Positions 1 through 9,477 of a DNA stretch of 24,551 bases are shown here, in pieces. Origin of the DNA: a virus; IMG/VR virus record IMGVR_UViG_3300008117_005923, positions 1 to 24,551 of that record, one strand, 5' to 3'. Both the position numbers and the translations under genes were made by a program. A model generated the notes under the pieces. It made no database searches. It was not told where the DNA came from and saw only the letters and a program-made list of their open reading frames with translations. Positions within the stretch are counted from its first letter, which is position 1. Every line of letters begins with the position of its first letter.

Positions 1-1728
1 ATCACGCTCGGCGGTGCAGACCACTGGGCCGAAGACCCAAGCGCTCGCCTCGCCGGCCGCGCCCACGTCTCTGTTAACGTACACCCTGCATATGTAAACA
101 TACCAGCGTCGCTCCAGGCAGTAACTCCGGTAATACACTATGTGTCCGTAGGCAATGACGAGGAGGCCCGAGCAGAGGCCGCTAACCGCGAGCGCCTGTT
201 CTTCTCCTGGTGGGCAAACCAGGAGATGGACCTAAAGCTCGAGGTCGCAGCACTTACCAAGAGCCTGTATGGATACACTGCAGCAAAGATCTACTGGGAC
301 CCATACGAAAAGACTCCCGTCATCAAGATCGTAGAGCAGCCAGAAAACCTATACGTAGGCTTTGGTAACTCTGACTACTCCAGGCTAGACTGGGCCCTGT
401 ACTGCTACGGCCTATCGCCGCAGGCAGTTAAGGAAGACTACGGAATTGACGTCATCCCAGTTAAAATGGGGGAGAAGTGGTACGGGTACTCAACACCCGG
501 GACGCACGACGATCCTCTGGCAAATGTATACAACAACCAGTTCGAACGCAACCCGCTGCGCCGCGAGACCGTCTACGAGCAGATGCAGGTCGAGGTGTAT
601 GATTATTGGTACAAGGTGCCAACATCAGCCGGTAAGCCACCTATGGTGTGGAATGCAATCTTCGTTGGCAACACACTAGTAAAGCACAGCCGACATCCGG
701 AGTATGAGGGAAAAATCCCATACGTACTTGTGCAGAACGGAAAGGTTCCTGGCAGCCCGTACGGGAAGCCTGAGCTCTATGATGTTGAGCAGTTGCTCCG
801 CGAGAAGGACGAGCGCATCACCAACCAGGCACAGATGATTCAGTCTGTGGTCGGAGGACAGATGTGGCAGCTCGTAGGCCCAGAGGCGCCGGACGAAGTT
901 CCACCAAGCGCACTTCCAAAGCCGAACAAGGTGGCTGCCCCTGGACCAGGGAACGAGATCCGTGCCCTGCAGCCATACATTCCGCAGTTCCAGATCGAAG
1001 ACTACAACAAGCGAATCGACCGCGAAATCGCAGTCGTCACAGGACTAAACGACCTCCTGCTTGGACTTGCTCCGACCAGCGTGCTCGGATCGTCCAAGGC
1101 GATTGCTTCGCTCATCGCCAACTACGAGTCTCGCATTGCGCCTAAGCGCAAGCTGTTCTACCAGTGGATCAAGGACGTCTGGTCGATGGCTGCAGCCGTG
1201 TGGCAATCAAAAGATGCCTCTGTCCGCACAATCCTTGACGGACAAGTTCGTCTCAACATTATTCCGCCTGAGCTTACGCCTCGAGATACGCTTGAGCTGG
1301 CTCAGACTGCAATCAACCTCGTTCAGAACCGCATCTGGAGCGCAGAACGCGCAATGGATCGCGTGGGCGTTGAGGACCCAGAAGGCGAGCTGGAAATCAT
1401 CCGCGATGAGCAGACTGACGCAACCGTCAATCCTGCAGCCGTGCTGACAATGGCCAACCTGCTGCAAACGTTCCAGCAGCTCCAGGCACAGGGAGTTCAG
1501 ATGCAGCAGCTTCAAGGCCAACAGGCCGCGGCTCAGCAGCAGCTTCAGGCACAGGAGCAGTCATTGAACGCGTTCAGGACGCTGAACCCACCAACCACAG
1601 CCCCGGAGGGCATGTCAGAGTTTGAGAACGCCGCGAATGCACCGGCGGAATCTCTACCGGCCAATTCAGAGGCTGGGGCGGAGCTTCCTCAGGAGTCGGT
1701 ACTCGGCGAGAATGGGAGTGAAGAGTAA
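1..1728 (+). CDS. Portal protein, 5' end outside window
   Basis: The reading frame is open from base 1, so the gene starts upstream; the GTG at 142 is internal. The product reads as a phage portal, the dodecameric ring at the capsid vertex through which DNA is packaged and ejected. Evidence is the family-like layout. An alpha/beta region (YTAAKIYWDP, then a segment with IPYVLVQNGKVPGSPYG) is followed by the long helical region typical of portal stems (QLLREKDERITNQAQMI, then DREIAVVTGLNDLLLG and KAIASLIANYESRIAPKRK). The C-terminus is a glutamine-rich, probably coiled-coil tail (about 1468-1560) followed by a low-complexity Ala/Pro/Glu end. The terminase is presumably just upstream. The stop overlaps the next start (TAATG). 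Portal identity is by pattern recognition, without a search. Confidence 0.85.
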   Translation: MTLGGADHWAEDPSARLAGRAHVSVNVHPAYVNIPASLQAVTPVIHYVSVGNDEEARAEAANRERLFFSWWANQEMDLKLEVAALTKSLYGYTAAKIYWDPYEKTPVIKIVEQPENLYVGFGNSDYSRLDWALYCYGLSPQAVKEDYGIDVIPVKMGEKWYGYSTPGTHDDPLANVYNNQFERNPLRRETVYEQMQVEVYDYWYKVPTSAGKPPMVWNAIFVGNTLVKHSRHPEYEGKIPYVLVQNGKVPGSPYGKPELYDVEQLLREKDERITNQAQMIQSVVGGQMWQLVGPEAPDEVPPSALPKPNKVAAPGPGNEIRALQPYIPQFQIEDYNKRIDREIAVVTGLNDLLLGLAPTSVLGSSKAIASLIANYESRIAPKRKLFYQWIKDVWSMAAAVWQSKDASVRTILDGQVRLNIIPPELTPRDTLELAQTAINLVQNRIWSAERAMDRVGVEDPEGELEIIRDEQTDATVNPAAVLTMANLLQTFQQLQAQGVQMQQLQGQQAAAQQQLQAQEQSLNAFRTLNPPTTAPEGMSEFENAANAPAESLPANSEAGAELPQESVLGENGSEE

Positions 1729-4397
1729 TGGCTATCCGAATTGGCAATAGGCGACGTGCCCGGTTCCGCAGGGCTACATCTGGGAACCAGGACCTCACTC
1801 TCCTAATCTATAACCTTGTCAAGGAGCAGAACGCGGCACGAAAAGCCGCTCTTTTTGCTGCGTTCGATGCGAACATGGCGTCTCGTTCATACGACGCCGA
1901 TTACGGTGGCCAGCCTGTTGACAGGGCTGCAGTAGAGGCATGGTACGCACAGGCAATTGCAGCGTTCCCTGCAGGGACTACAGAGCGTGATCGACTGCAG
2001 GCCGAGCTGATCGAATTTAGAACAGACGCAATCAATAAAGAGCTTTCTGCCTACGCTGACGCATACAAGAACGGGACATACGCATTTGGTCGAAAGATCA
2101 ACCTAAATGAGTACGTTCGATTCCTTAGGGACGCCGAAGGTCTAGCCCCAGACGCAGAGACTAAGATGAAGTACACAGTCGAAAGATTCATCGTAGAGTT
2201 TAACGATGTCCAGGACGATTTAATCTCAAAGGGCGCAAGCGCATCAACTCTTCTTGGCTTCTATCGAAGACAGCTCAAGAAAGCAGATGAAATGGGGATC
2301 ACCAAGTCATCTGACGCCTACCGCGATATCCGGCGCTACATCCGAGACACCTCAAAGCAGGCTGCTGCAGAGGGGCGAAAGGCCGCGCAGGAGAAGGCCG
2401 GACGGGTAATCTCCAGGCGAATGGCCAAGGTCGCCGACTCTATTAGCTCCGCAATAGAAGCTGCGTTCAATGCCGGCAGACTTGACTCTGCGACAAAGAT
2501 GCAGCTTCAGGAGCGCGATGGCCTGGACGCAGTTAACGCATTCCTAAAGCTTCCAGTTAGCGTTCGAACTTCGATCCTGCAGGCTGGCGCATCCGCAGGG
2601 GTTCAACTTGCCGGAACAGAGCTTACCGGACAGGGGTTCTACGACTATGTCCTTGATACTCGAGACGAGATCAAGACCTACGCTAACGCAGACTGGGTAG
2701 ACCTAGAAGTACGAACTTACCTAGAGGGCGTGCTAAACGATTTTGACAACACCGTCCTTAAGGGAGCTGACCTGCTCACCGACACTGAGAAGGCATCTGA
2801 CAGCGGCCTTAGGGCCAAGCTGGCCAGCACAAGGGGACTTGGAAGCCCGCTTGTCAACGTAGAGGCCTATAAGGCCCACGCCAGGACTCTCGGCTCCACG
2901 TCCACTGGCGATGTGTCAAGCCGAGCCGCAATTGCCCTACTCGAGGGGAAAGTACCAAATCCACGAGATTTCGGAGGCAAGACCGAGCTGTCCCAACTGA
3001 CACAGGAAGAAGCAACCTACCTAACTGAGTCATTTGCGGGAGATCTCTTTATTGACGGAAACCCGGTTGACAACGTGGCGATGGTAATAGACTCTTACAG
3101 GGATATCGGAAGGCTCCAGAGCGGCGGGTACCTGATCATGACTATTGATCCAAACACCGGTAGTCCTTTGATTCAGGTCGACGACAACCTTGTTCCAGGT
3201 GCAAACACATATGTTATGAGTGTGACGATCCCAGGCACCGGGATGCGAGTGTCCTCTGCGGTTCAGCAGGTGCCTCGCAGGCTGACAAACGGATCCAACA
3301 TAAACGCACAGGTAATTATGGAGCTGGATCAGAACAATCAGATAGATTACAAGGTAATCACGCCAGACGGATACAAGGTTGACTTTGACGCATACGAGCT
3401 TTGGCTAAGCAGCACTCAGGGGATCACTCCGGTATTCGATGGAAGCAACTTTGTAATAGATGCTCCGAGCGCAGTTTTGGATGCTTCTGCGATGCGCTCT
3501 GACAGCAGGTTCTCATCCTATGTTCCTAATGAGCCATGGAACGGTCTCGTTGTCGGCTCTAACGGAAATCAGGCTCTGGAAGACATTGCATCGGATATAG
3601 CCTCAAACTACGGATCACTGTTCAGTCTAAATGCTGACGGCACAGTATCGGTAACAGACCCTGTCAGGGCTGCCCAGGAAACCGGCCTAACGCAATCAGG
3701 AATCGATGCGATCATGAAGTCGGAAATCGGCAACAGGATTATAAATTCATCGATACAAACAGAGATTCGAGAGCGCAGTGTCCAGGACTTTAGGATGCGA
3801 GAACGCGCAGAGGCGAACGGTGGCACTGTGCCAACTCAGGCGGAGATGGATCCAGTCCGACTTCAGGCTGCAGCTGCTGCCGGCCAGGCATTTGACGCTG
3901 CAAACCCAATGTTGGCCCAGCTTAGGTCCCCTGCGTCATGGAGGACACGTATGATGGAAGGGGACACCAACCCGTACGGTGGGGCGTGGACATGGAATAG
4001 GGGTCAGGCGGCTACGCCTCCTGCCGGAACTCCCCGACTATCTTCACTCCCTCAAAACCCATTTGTTTCGCAAATGGAAGAAGTTCAGCAACAGGGTGTT
4101 CAGGCAAGAACAAACTGGAGACAGCTACAAACCCTTAACAATCCAGAACAGGCTAACAAGCCTACGGCCCCTGAGGATTACTTCTTCAGGTACAGCACTC
4201 TTAACGTTCAGCCGGGGACCACTCCTGGCACAGGGTTCACCCCCACCAGCCTAGGGAAGGCACCTTCTCTGGTCTCACCAAAGGCCAAAAGCACGTTCAC
4301 GACCGCAGAGGTAAATAAGTCGCTTATTGACTTCAGGGCCGGCGAACGCCAATCACTTGGTATTTCTTCAGACACTCAGACACAGAGAGGGCGCTAA
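1728..4397 (+). CDS. Large uncharacterised virion protein, 889 aa
   Basis: I do not recognise this family. The start ATG overlaps the portal stop by one base and has a GGGAG ribosome site, so it is translationally coupled to a structural gene. The N-terminus is very basic (RIGNRRRARFRRA). Residues about 20-400 look almost wholly helical and Ala/Arg/Glu-rich. About 400-640 look beta-rich (GGYLIMTIDPNTGSPLIQVD and following). About 640-720 are helical again, and the C-terminal 170 residues are rich in Pro, Thr, Gln and Ser and probably disordered. No signal peptide, transmembrane segment or catalytic motif was seen. Its place between portal and scaffold, and its size, suggest an internal virion/ejection protein or a portal-associated protein. 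This is inference only. Confidence 0.55.
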   Translation: MAIRIGNRRRARFRRATSGNQDLTLLIYNLVKEQNAARKAALFAAFDANMASRSYDADYGGQPVDRAAVEAWYAQAIAAFPAGTTERDRLQAELIEFRTDAINKELSAYADAYKNGTYAFGRKINLNEYVRFLRDAEGLAPDAETKMKYTVERFIVEFNDVQDDLISKGASASTLLGFYRRQLKKADEMGITKSSDAYRDIRRYIRDTSKQAAAEGRKAAQEKAGRVISRRMAKVADSISSAIEAAFNAGRLDSATKMQLQERDGLDAVNAFLKLPVSVRTSILQAGASAGVQLAGTELTGQGFYDYVLDTRDEIKTYANADWVDLEVRTYLEGVLNDFDNTVLKGADLLTDTEKASDSGLRAKLASTRGLGSPLVNVEAYKAHARTLGSTSTGDVSSRAAIALLEGKVPNPRDFGGKTELSQLTQEEATYLTESFAGDLFIDGNPVDNVAMVIDSYRDIGRLQSGGYLIMTIDPNTGSPLIQVDDNLVPGANTYVMSVTIPGTGMRVSSAVQQVPRRLTNGSNINAQVIMELDQNNQIDYKVITPDGYKVDFDAYELWLSSTQGITPVFDGSNFVIDAPSAVLDASAMRSDSRFSSYVPNEPWNGLVVGSNGNQALEDIASDIASNYGSLFSLNADGTVSVTDPVRAAQETGLTQSGIDAIMKSEIGNRIINSSIQTEIRERSVQDFRMRERAEANGGTVPTQAEMDPVRLQAAAAAGQAFDAANPMLAQLRSPASWRTRMMEGDTNPYGGAWTWNRGQAATPPAGTPRLSSLPQNPFVSQMEEVQQQGVQARTNWRQLQTLNNPEQANKPTAPEDYFFRYSTLNVQPGTTPGTGFTPTSLGKAPSLVSPKAKSTFTTAEVNKSLIDFRAGERQSLGISSDTQTQRGR

Positions 4398-4400
4398 CTA

Positions 4401-7400
4401 ATGGGATATATCGGCTCTTCTCGGGGAAGCGGACCTAGGTATAATAACCAGTCAATCTCTACGCCTCGATACAAGGCCCCCGAGCCGGACAAGATTGAGT
4501 TCGATCTTGACCCATCCTCACCTGCTGACGCCGTTTTTGGTGGAATAGGCAAGCTATTCTCTGGGGCGGTGTCAGGCGGTATGGGAGTGGCCAACGCACT
4601 TTCCAACGTTCCTGTAATTGGTGACGTAGGGAAAGCAGTTGCTGGAGGACTCGGCGCATTCGGTGAGGTTGGAATCAAGGGGATTGCCCAGGTTAAGGAT
4701 GTGGCCAAGGTTGGTCTGGACATCGTAAGCCTCCCAGGAAAGGCCGTACAGGCCGGCGCTGCCGCGGTTCGCCTGTCCGGTGTTTTCGGTGAGGCGCCGG
4801 CGGACGCGAAGAACATGATGAACAACGGTAAGTCTTTCGCTGATGTTGTTGGATATCTTACGGAAAATAACCGAGGTTTTAGCGACGATGCAATGACCAA
4901 CCTTGGATTCTCTCTTATTACTGATCCGCTGAACTACGTTAACCCAGCAGCTCCAATCCTCTCAGCGCGACACGCCTCTAAGTTTGCAAATATCGAGAAG
5001 GTGGCGATTGCAAAAGCAGACGAGGTCCTTTCAGCCTCAAAGGCCGGACGAGCAGTTGCTCCAGAGTACGCCTCGATGGTCGGAAAGAGGCCAGGTGATC
5101 TTCGGAAAGAAATGCTTCTTAAGCACATGGACAAAGACGACATAGATTTCCTTAACCGTTGGCGCATCGCGGGAAGCTTGTATGACGCCACTTTGGGCAA
5201 GGCCGGTCGGGCAATGAACTCTGTTGTTGATGCTGCCCGCGGACTGGCATCAGTAGGAATGATGCGTTCGTTTGGGGATACACCAAGAAACCTTCTTGAA
5301 GGGCTAGACGAGGCCGGGTTCTCAAAGGAAGCTGCGGCATACGCATCTTCGATTGGCCGGGGCCTTGTACAGTCAACAGTCTTTAGTGTATCTCGTCTTT
5401 TTGCAAGGACAGAGCAAAACCTTGGCCGACTTCGTGCCCAAGCAGTTCTAAACAGGGTTCAGGCTGGCGTAGACAACGCTATTGACGAAGCTACCACGGC
5501 AGAAAGACTTGTTAAAGACGGCCTGGCCTCCAATAATGATACTGCAACTGCCCTTATTGCAAGGGTCAAGGGCATGGACGACCGTGCACGTCGTCAGTTT
5601 GTACGTGAAATTGCAGACGAGTGGACCTCGTCACAGGTAAAGTCAGCAGGAGCCCAGGCTGGAGGAAACTACAGTAGGCTGATGGAGATCGGCGGAATCC
5701 GAATGGCCGACACCATCGATGAGACCACCTCCTTCCTTTCAGAGGGGTCCAGGCGATACGCAACCATGGCAGAGGACGCGCTTGAGAATCTATTTGTGGA
5801 GAAGTCTCGTGCGGCGATGTCGCCAAACGGGCGTAATGCAGTTTCTAGAATGCTTGGCGGAGAGGTCGTAACCACCGGAAACAATGCAGACGCCGCCCTG
5901 AGGGAGATTTTCCGAAAAGGCTCTAAGGGAGACAAGAAAGAGATGGCCAAGCTTGTCCATCTTTCCGAGCTAGCAGCGTATGGGGCCCAGGCTACCAGCG
6001 CAGCTACAGTTCGCAGCCTCCTAAGGTCTGCGGCTGCCGGCAACAAGGCAAACGTAGAGGAAATAATTGGCAAGCCAGTAACACTTGAAGCTTTCAACAA
6101 GCTAAAAGAGCTCCTTGCCACCGACGCAGGCAAAAAGCTGCTTAGAATGAACCTTGTTCGTGCTAATGTTCTAACTGAAGACCGTATTACGGCAATCTTG
6201 AACGTTGCTGATTCTATCCGGTCAGGACAGAAGACAAAGGCAGCACTTCTAAGCGCATTCCCAGACGACATGCGCGAAGGCCTTGCTACGGCCAAAACCC
6301 TAGATGAGCTCGCTCAGGTGGTCACTGCTTACTTCCCAGACATCTCTGTAAACTTGGGCAAGGCAAGCAGCAGCGAATGGTCTAGCCTCAAGAGCATATT
6401 AGAGGACGTTCTTGAAAGCGGAAGCTTCGTTACACTTGCAACCGCAGACGAGGTGGCGGAGCTTCGCAAGGTTCTTGATTCAGTGGCACCAGGCTCAGGC
6501 CGGGCAGTAGAGCAGTCGCTAGCCGCCGGAAGGTACTCGCTTGGGTTCGCCCCAGAGGCCGGCATTCTAAGAAGGCCTGTCAGCCGGGCCACTGATGACG
6601 GGGTCGAGATCTTCGACGAGCCGGTTGCTCCATTCATCGACAACACCGACGACTACATCGAGGGAATGGAGATGGGCGTAGACGCATTCAAGGCATCAGG
6701 CCTGCGTCGCCTAGCGAACAGATGGCTTCGTCCGGTATCCTCCGGAATGGTTCAGCAGAACCAAATGGACAACGCAATAGACGTAGTTCTTGCCGGTGGA
6801 GGATCCATATCTCAGGCAAAGACACTGTTCAATGCAATTAATGAGCTGGCCCTACGAAGGCGAGTAAGCCCACGAGCACTCGTCATGGACGAGAATGCCC
6901 TCCGTCAAGTGATGCAAGATGCCCTTGGAAGCAGGTACGACGACGTCGTGAGGGCGGCCGACAAGAGGCTTAAGGACCCGAGAAAGGTCCTGATGAAGAT
7001 CTACGCCGGAGACCGGGCCACCGTTGGCGTAACCCAGGCATTCACTGGGCGACTTAAGGTTATGCGTCCAAGCCTGGCAATAATCACTGACTTCATCTAT
7101 CCACAGCTCAAGTTCAAGCTAAACCCTCTGTTTTATTTGCAGGAGGCAATCGAGTCTCCATTCTTCAATTACCTACGAGGAATACAGCGACAAATAACTG
7201 GTGGGGAATACGAGGTTGTTCACGGATGGGCTAAGTACCTTCCATTCGCCAAGACACGAGTTGGCCGCACATTGGGCCTGTCCCGAGCCGTTGGCCCGGA
7301 GACCCAGCCTGAGATTGCAGCACTACTTCTTGGCGCTGGAGATTCTGCAATAAAGGCAGACCTAGACATTGCAGAGGCTGTAATTTTCCTACAGGGGTCC

Positions 7401-8876
7401 CAGGCAGCAAAAATACTTGATCAGACTGAGTCTGGTCGGCTTATGATTTCAACGCTTAAGCAGTCCATTTCTAGGGGCGCATCAGATGCACTTGGCAACT
7501 GGATAAATCCCTATCCTCTTAAGAACCGCAAGAAACTTGAGATGACCTTCAGCCTAGCGGCCGAAGAGGTTGCCAATAAGATTCGATTCGAGTTCCCGCA
7601 GCAGTGGGTAGCCATGACTGCAACATACGGAACAAATAAGCCGAAGATGGTCATGGCATACCTTCTACAGGACGCGGCGCGAGGGTGGGTCAACCCGATC
7701 AAGGTGATCGACGGGGCCCGGCCGCGAAACTTTGCGTTCGCCGGCCCAGGATCTGTCGAGAAGGCCAACGCCCTGCGTGACGAGCTGGCTAAGGTGGCCG
7801 AGATGCCAATTGGCGGAATGGGCGAAAACGAGGCAGCCAGGAAGGCTCTGTTCTCTATCCGAGAAAAGTCCTTGGCCGAGTCAGCTGCGGTTGGCAACGA
7901 AGTTACAAACATTACCAGCCTAATTCAGCGTGCCATAAATGCCGGCGAGACCGACGACGTAGCCTCTATCCTAAAGTCTGCCTCACAGGCTGCCGACGAC
8001 GCCGCAAGGATGGCTGCCGAATCAACAAATGACTTCCGCCTCCTGGATGAGGCAATTGTTACACTGACCAAGAGCGGGGATCTCAAGCCAGGGGCGTTCG
8101 GAGGGTTTAGCCGTGAGAAGATCTCGGCCTCGCTGGCCAGGCACCGGTCCTACGGGACTGACTTCCCAGGCATGGAGATGGTCATAGGAAAGCTCCGCTC
8201 TGGGTCAAAGCTTGACGTAACAGATATCCGTGCTCTAGAATTGGGTATGAATACCCTTTTGGATGTTCATGGGCCAGAGGAGGTCCTCCTGGAGGCAATG
8301 CGTGTTTCGTTGCGAAATGCCAACGACTCAGCTAACCGAATCCATTTCTACAATCCTAAGAGAAGCGCGTTCGAGCGCAGCCTTAACCATCCGTACCTGG
8401 CGTTCTACCCGCTCTCATACATGATCGGAAAGGTAGTCCCAGAGTTCTCGCGTGCACTTTTTGTAAAGTTCCCATTCACTAATGCGACACGACCTTTTGC
8501 AGGGTACGAGTGGGTTCATGAAATTCAAGATTTTATTGCGATGAAGGCTGAGGAGGACCCTGCATTTGCTGAGGCACTCCTGAAGTCAGACATCCTATTC
8601 CTGTTTAAGCAGCTATTCCCGGGCGTCCCTGGCGACATTGGAGTTACGGCTCCTCGCTGGGTCAATCGGTACTACGCTCAGATTCAGCGATCCCAACGTC
8701 CTCCGATGCCTGGCCGGGAACCGGCAAGCGCGGACATTGGGTATGGAATCAGGGCAATAGCCGATCAGGCCAAGGACCAAGGTTTGTTCGGGAATATTGA
8801 GCTGGCCGGCGGCGCAGCAACCGAGTTCTTGGACTGGTTCGGCGGCGCTGTCGATTTTAATGAATCTGGCAAATAG
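4401..8876 (+). CDS. Giant uncharacterised virion protein, 1491 aa
   Basis: The longest gene in the window, preceded by AGAGAGGG nine bases before ATG. The N-terminal 40 residues are polar and proline-rich. Residues about 43-130 form a Gly/Ala-rich, amphipathic to hydrophobic stretch (GGIGKLFSGAVSGGMGVANA and onward) of a kind seen in membrane-active virion proteins. A segment SLITDPLNYVNP follows at about 171-182. The middle is mostly helical with many charged residues. The C-terminal part contains an aromatic, probably conserved block at about 1327-1350 (NHPYLAFYPLSYMIGKVVPE) and then PFTNATRPFAGYEW. No lysozyme, transglycosylase, protease or ADP-ribosyltransferase motif was recognised. The likely role is an internal virion or DNA-ejection protein, or a displaced tape-measure protein; I cannot choose between them. 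Confidence 0.55.
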   Translation: MGYIGSSRGSGPRYNNQSISTPRYKAPEPDKIEFDLDPSSPADAVFGGIGKLFSGAVSGGMGVANALSNVPVIGDVGKAVAGGLGAFGEVGIKGIAQVKDVAKVGLDIVSLPGKAVQAGAAAVRLSGVFGEAPADAKNMMNNGKSFADVVGYLTENNRGFSDDAMTNLGFSLITDPLNYVNPAAPILSARHASKFANIEKVAIAKADEVLSASKAGRAVAPEYASMVGKRPGDLRKEMLLKHMDKDDIDFLNRWRIAGSLYDATLGKAGRAMNSVVDAARGLASVGMMRSFGDTPRNLLEGLDEAGFSKEAAAYASSIGRGLVQSTVFSVSRLFARTEQNLGRLRAQAVLNRVQAGVDNAIDEATTAERLVKDGLASNNDTATALIARVKGMDDRARRQFVREIADEWTSSQVKSAGAQAGGNYSRLMEIGGIRMADTIDETTSFLSEGSRRYATMAEDALENLFVEKSRAAMSPNGRNAVSRMLGGEVVTTGNNADAALREIFRKGSKGDKKEMAKLVHLSELAAYGAQATSAATVRSLLRSAAAGNKANVEEIIGKPVTLEAFNKLKELLATDAGKKLLRMNLVRANVLTEDRITAILNVADSIRSGQKTKAALLSAFPDDMREGLATAKTLDELAQVVTAYFPDISVNLGKASSSEWSSLKSILEDVLESGSFVTLATADEVAELRKVLDSVAPGSGRAVEQSLAAGRYSLGFAPEAGILRRPVSRATDDGVEIFDEPVAPFIDNTDDYIEGMEMGVDAFKASGLRRLANRWLRPVSSGMVQQNQMDNAIDVVLAGGGSISQAKTLFNAINELALRRRVSPRALVMDENALRQVMQDALGSRYDDVVRAADKRLKDPRKVLMKIYAGDRATVGVTQAFTGRLKVMRPSLAIITDFIYPQLKFKLNPLFYLQEAIESPFFNYLRGIQRQITGGEYEVVHGWAKYLPFAKTRVGRTLGLSRAVGPETQPEIAALLLGAGDSAIKADLDIAEAVIFLQGSQAAKILDQTESGRLMISTLKQSISRGASDALGNWINPYPLKNRKKLEMTFSLAAEEVANKIRFEFPQQWVAMTATYGTNKPKMVMAYLLQDAARGWVNPIKVIDGARPRNFAFAGPGSVEKANALRDELAKVAEMPIGGMGENEAARKALFSIREKSLAESAAVGNEVTNITSLIQRAINAGETDDVASILKSASQAADDAARMAAESTNDFRLLDEAIVTLTKSGDLKPGAFGGFSREKISASLARHRSYGTDFPGMEMVIGKLRSGSKLDVTDIRALELGMNTLLDVHGPEEVLLEAMRVSLRNANDSANRIHFYNPKRSAFERSLNHPYLAFYPLSYMIGKVVPEFSRALFVKFPFTNATRPFAGYEWVHEIQDFIAMKAEEDPAFAEALLKSDILFLFKQLFPGVPGDIGVTAPRWVNRYYAQIQRSQRPPMPGREPASADIGYGIRAIADQAKDQGLFGNIELAGGAATEFLDWFGGAVDFNESGK
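8212..8241 (+). promoter_or_regulatory. Possible internal sigma70-type promoter ahead of scaffold/capsid genes
   Basis: TTGACG at 8212-8217 and TAGAAT at 8236-8241 are separated by 18 bases; each hexamer matches consensus at five of six positions. It lies inside the 1491-aa gene, about 650 bases before the scaffold start. It could boost scaffold and major capsid transcription, ending at the stem-loop after the capsid gene. Chance matches inside long genes are common, so confidence is low. Confidence 0.25.
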
Positions 8877-8898
8877 CCAGTATATATAGGAGGAACGC

Positions 8899-9459
8899 AT
8901 GACGGACGAAGTCGTGACCCCGGCGGCCACAGAGTCGGCCAACCTTGACGTGCAGGACAATTTGCCTGCGGCCGAGGAGCCCACTCAGGGAGCTGAGGAC
9001 GTTACCACTTGGAAGAAGCGTCTTGCTGGTAAGGACCAGGCGCTTACGGCGACCAAGAAGGAACTTGATGACGCGAAGCGCCAACTGGACGAGCTCGCAA
9101 AGTTCAAGGCACAGATCGAGGAGCAGAGCCTATCAGAATACGAGAAGGCCCAGCTGAGGATCAAGGCCTTGGAGGATGAGATCAACTCCAGCCGGGAACA
9201 GGCAAAGAGGGACAGGCTCGCAAAAGAGTATCCTCTCTACAATCAGCTATTGCAGGACACTGCCGGACTAGACGAGGACTCCAAGGCTTCTGCCTTTGAG
9301 AAATTCATTGCCGATGCGCGTGCTGCTAGCGAGGAGGAGACGACATCTATTGTTGACCCTAACAACCCGCGGAGATCTGAGCCCAAAGTCAATACCAAGC
9401 GCGATTCAAAGTCTATTGCAGACGAGATGAAGTCGCTTGGCAATCCATTCTTTGAGTAA
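8899..9459 (+). CDS. Capsid scaffolding protein, 186 aa
   Basis: This assembly chaperone co-assembles with the major capsid protein and is lost before or during DNA packaging. The protein is small, highly charged and mostly helical. An acidic, Ala/Pro-rich N-terminus is followed by a long coiled coil at residues about 38-115 (ALTATKKELDDAKRQLDELA) and a C-terminus with basic residues (NTKRDSK) before SLGNPFFE. Scaffolds often bind the capsid shell through such a C-terminal end. The gene sits directly before the major capsid gene, the usual scaffold position. The start is fixed by a perfect AGGAGGA at 8888-8894, five bases before the ATG. No protease domain is fused to it. Sequence-level homology of scaffolds is weak, so the call rests on position and composition. 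Confidence 0.8.
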   Translation: MTDEVVTPAATESANLDVQDNLPAAEEPTQGAEDVTTWKKRLAGKDQALTATKKELDDAKRQLDELAKFKAQIEEQSLSEYEKAQLRIKALEDEINSSREQAKRDRLAKEYPLYNQLLQDTAGLDEDSKASAFEKFIADARAASEEETTSIVDPNNPRRSEPKVNTKRDSKSIADEMKSLGNPFFE

Positions 9460-9477
9460 AGATTGAGGTAAGTTAAA

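Noticed and set aside
4440-4445. Perfect TATAAT at the start of the 1491-aa gene
   Set aside because: No acceptable -35 element 16-18 bases upstream, and it lies inside coding sequence.
5669-6295. Open frame of 208 codons on the - strand within the giant gene
   Set aside because: The Ser/Ala/Arg-rich composition is typical of antisense reading of a GC-rich third-position gene; no motif seen.
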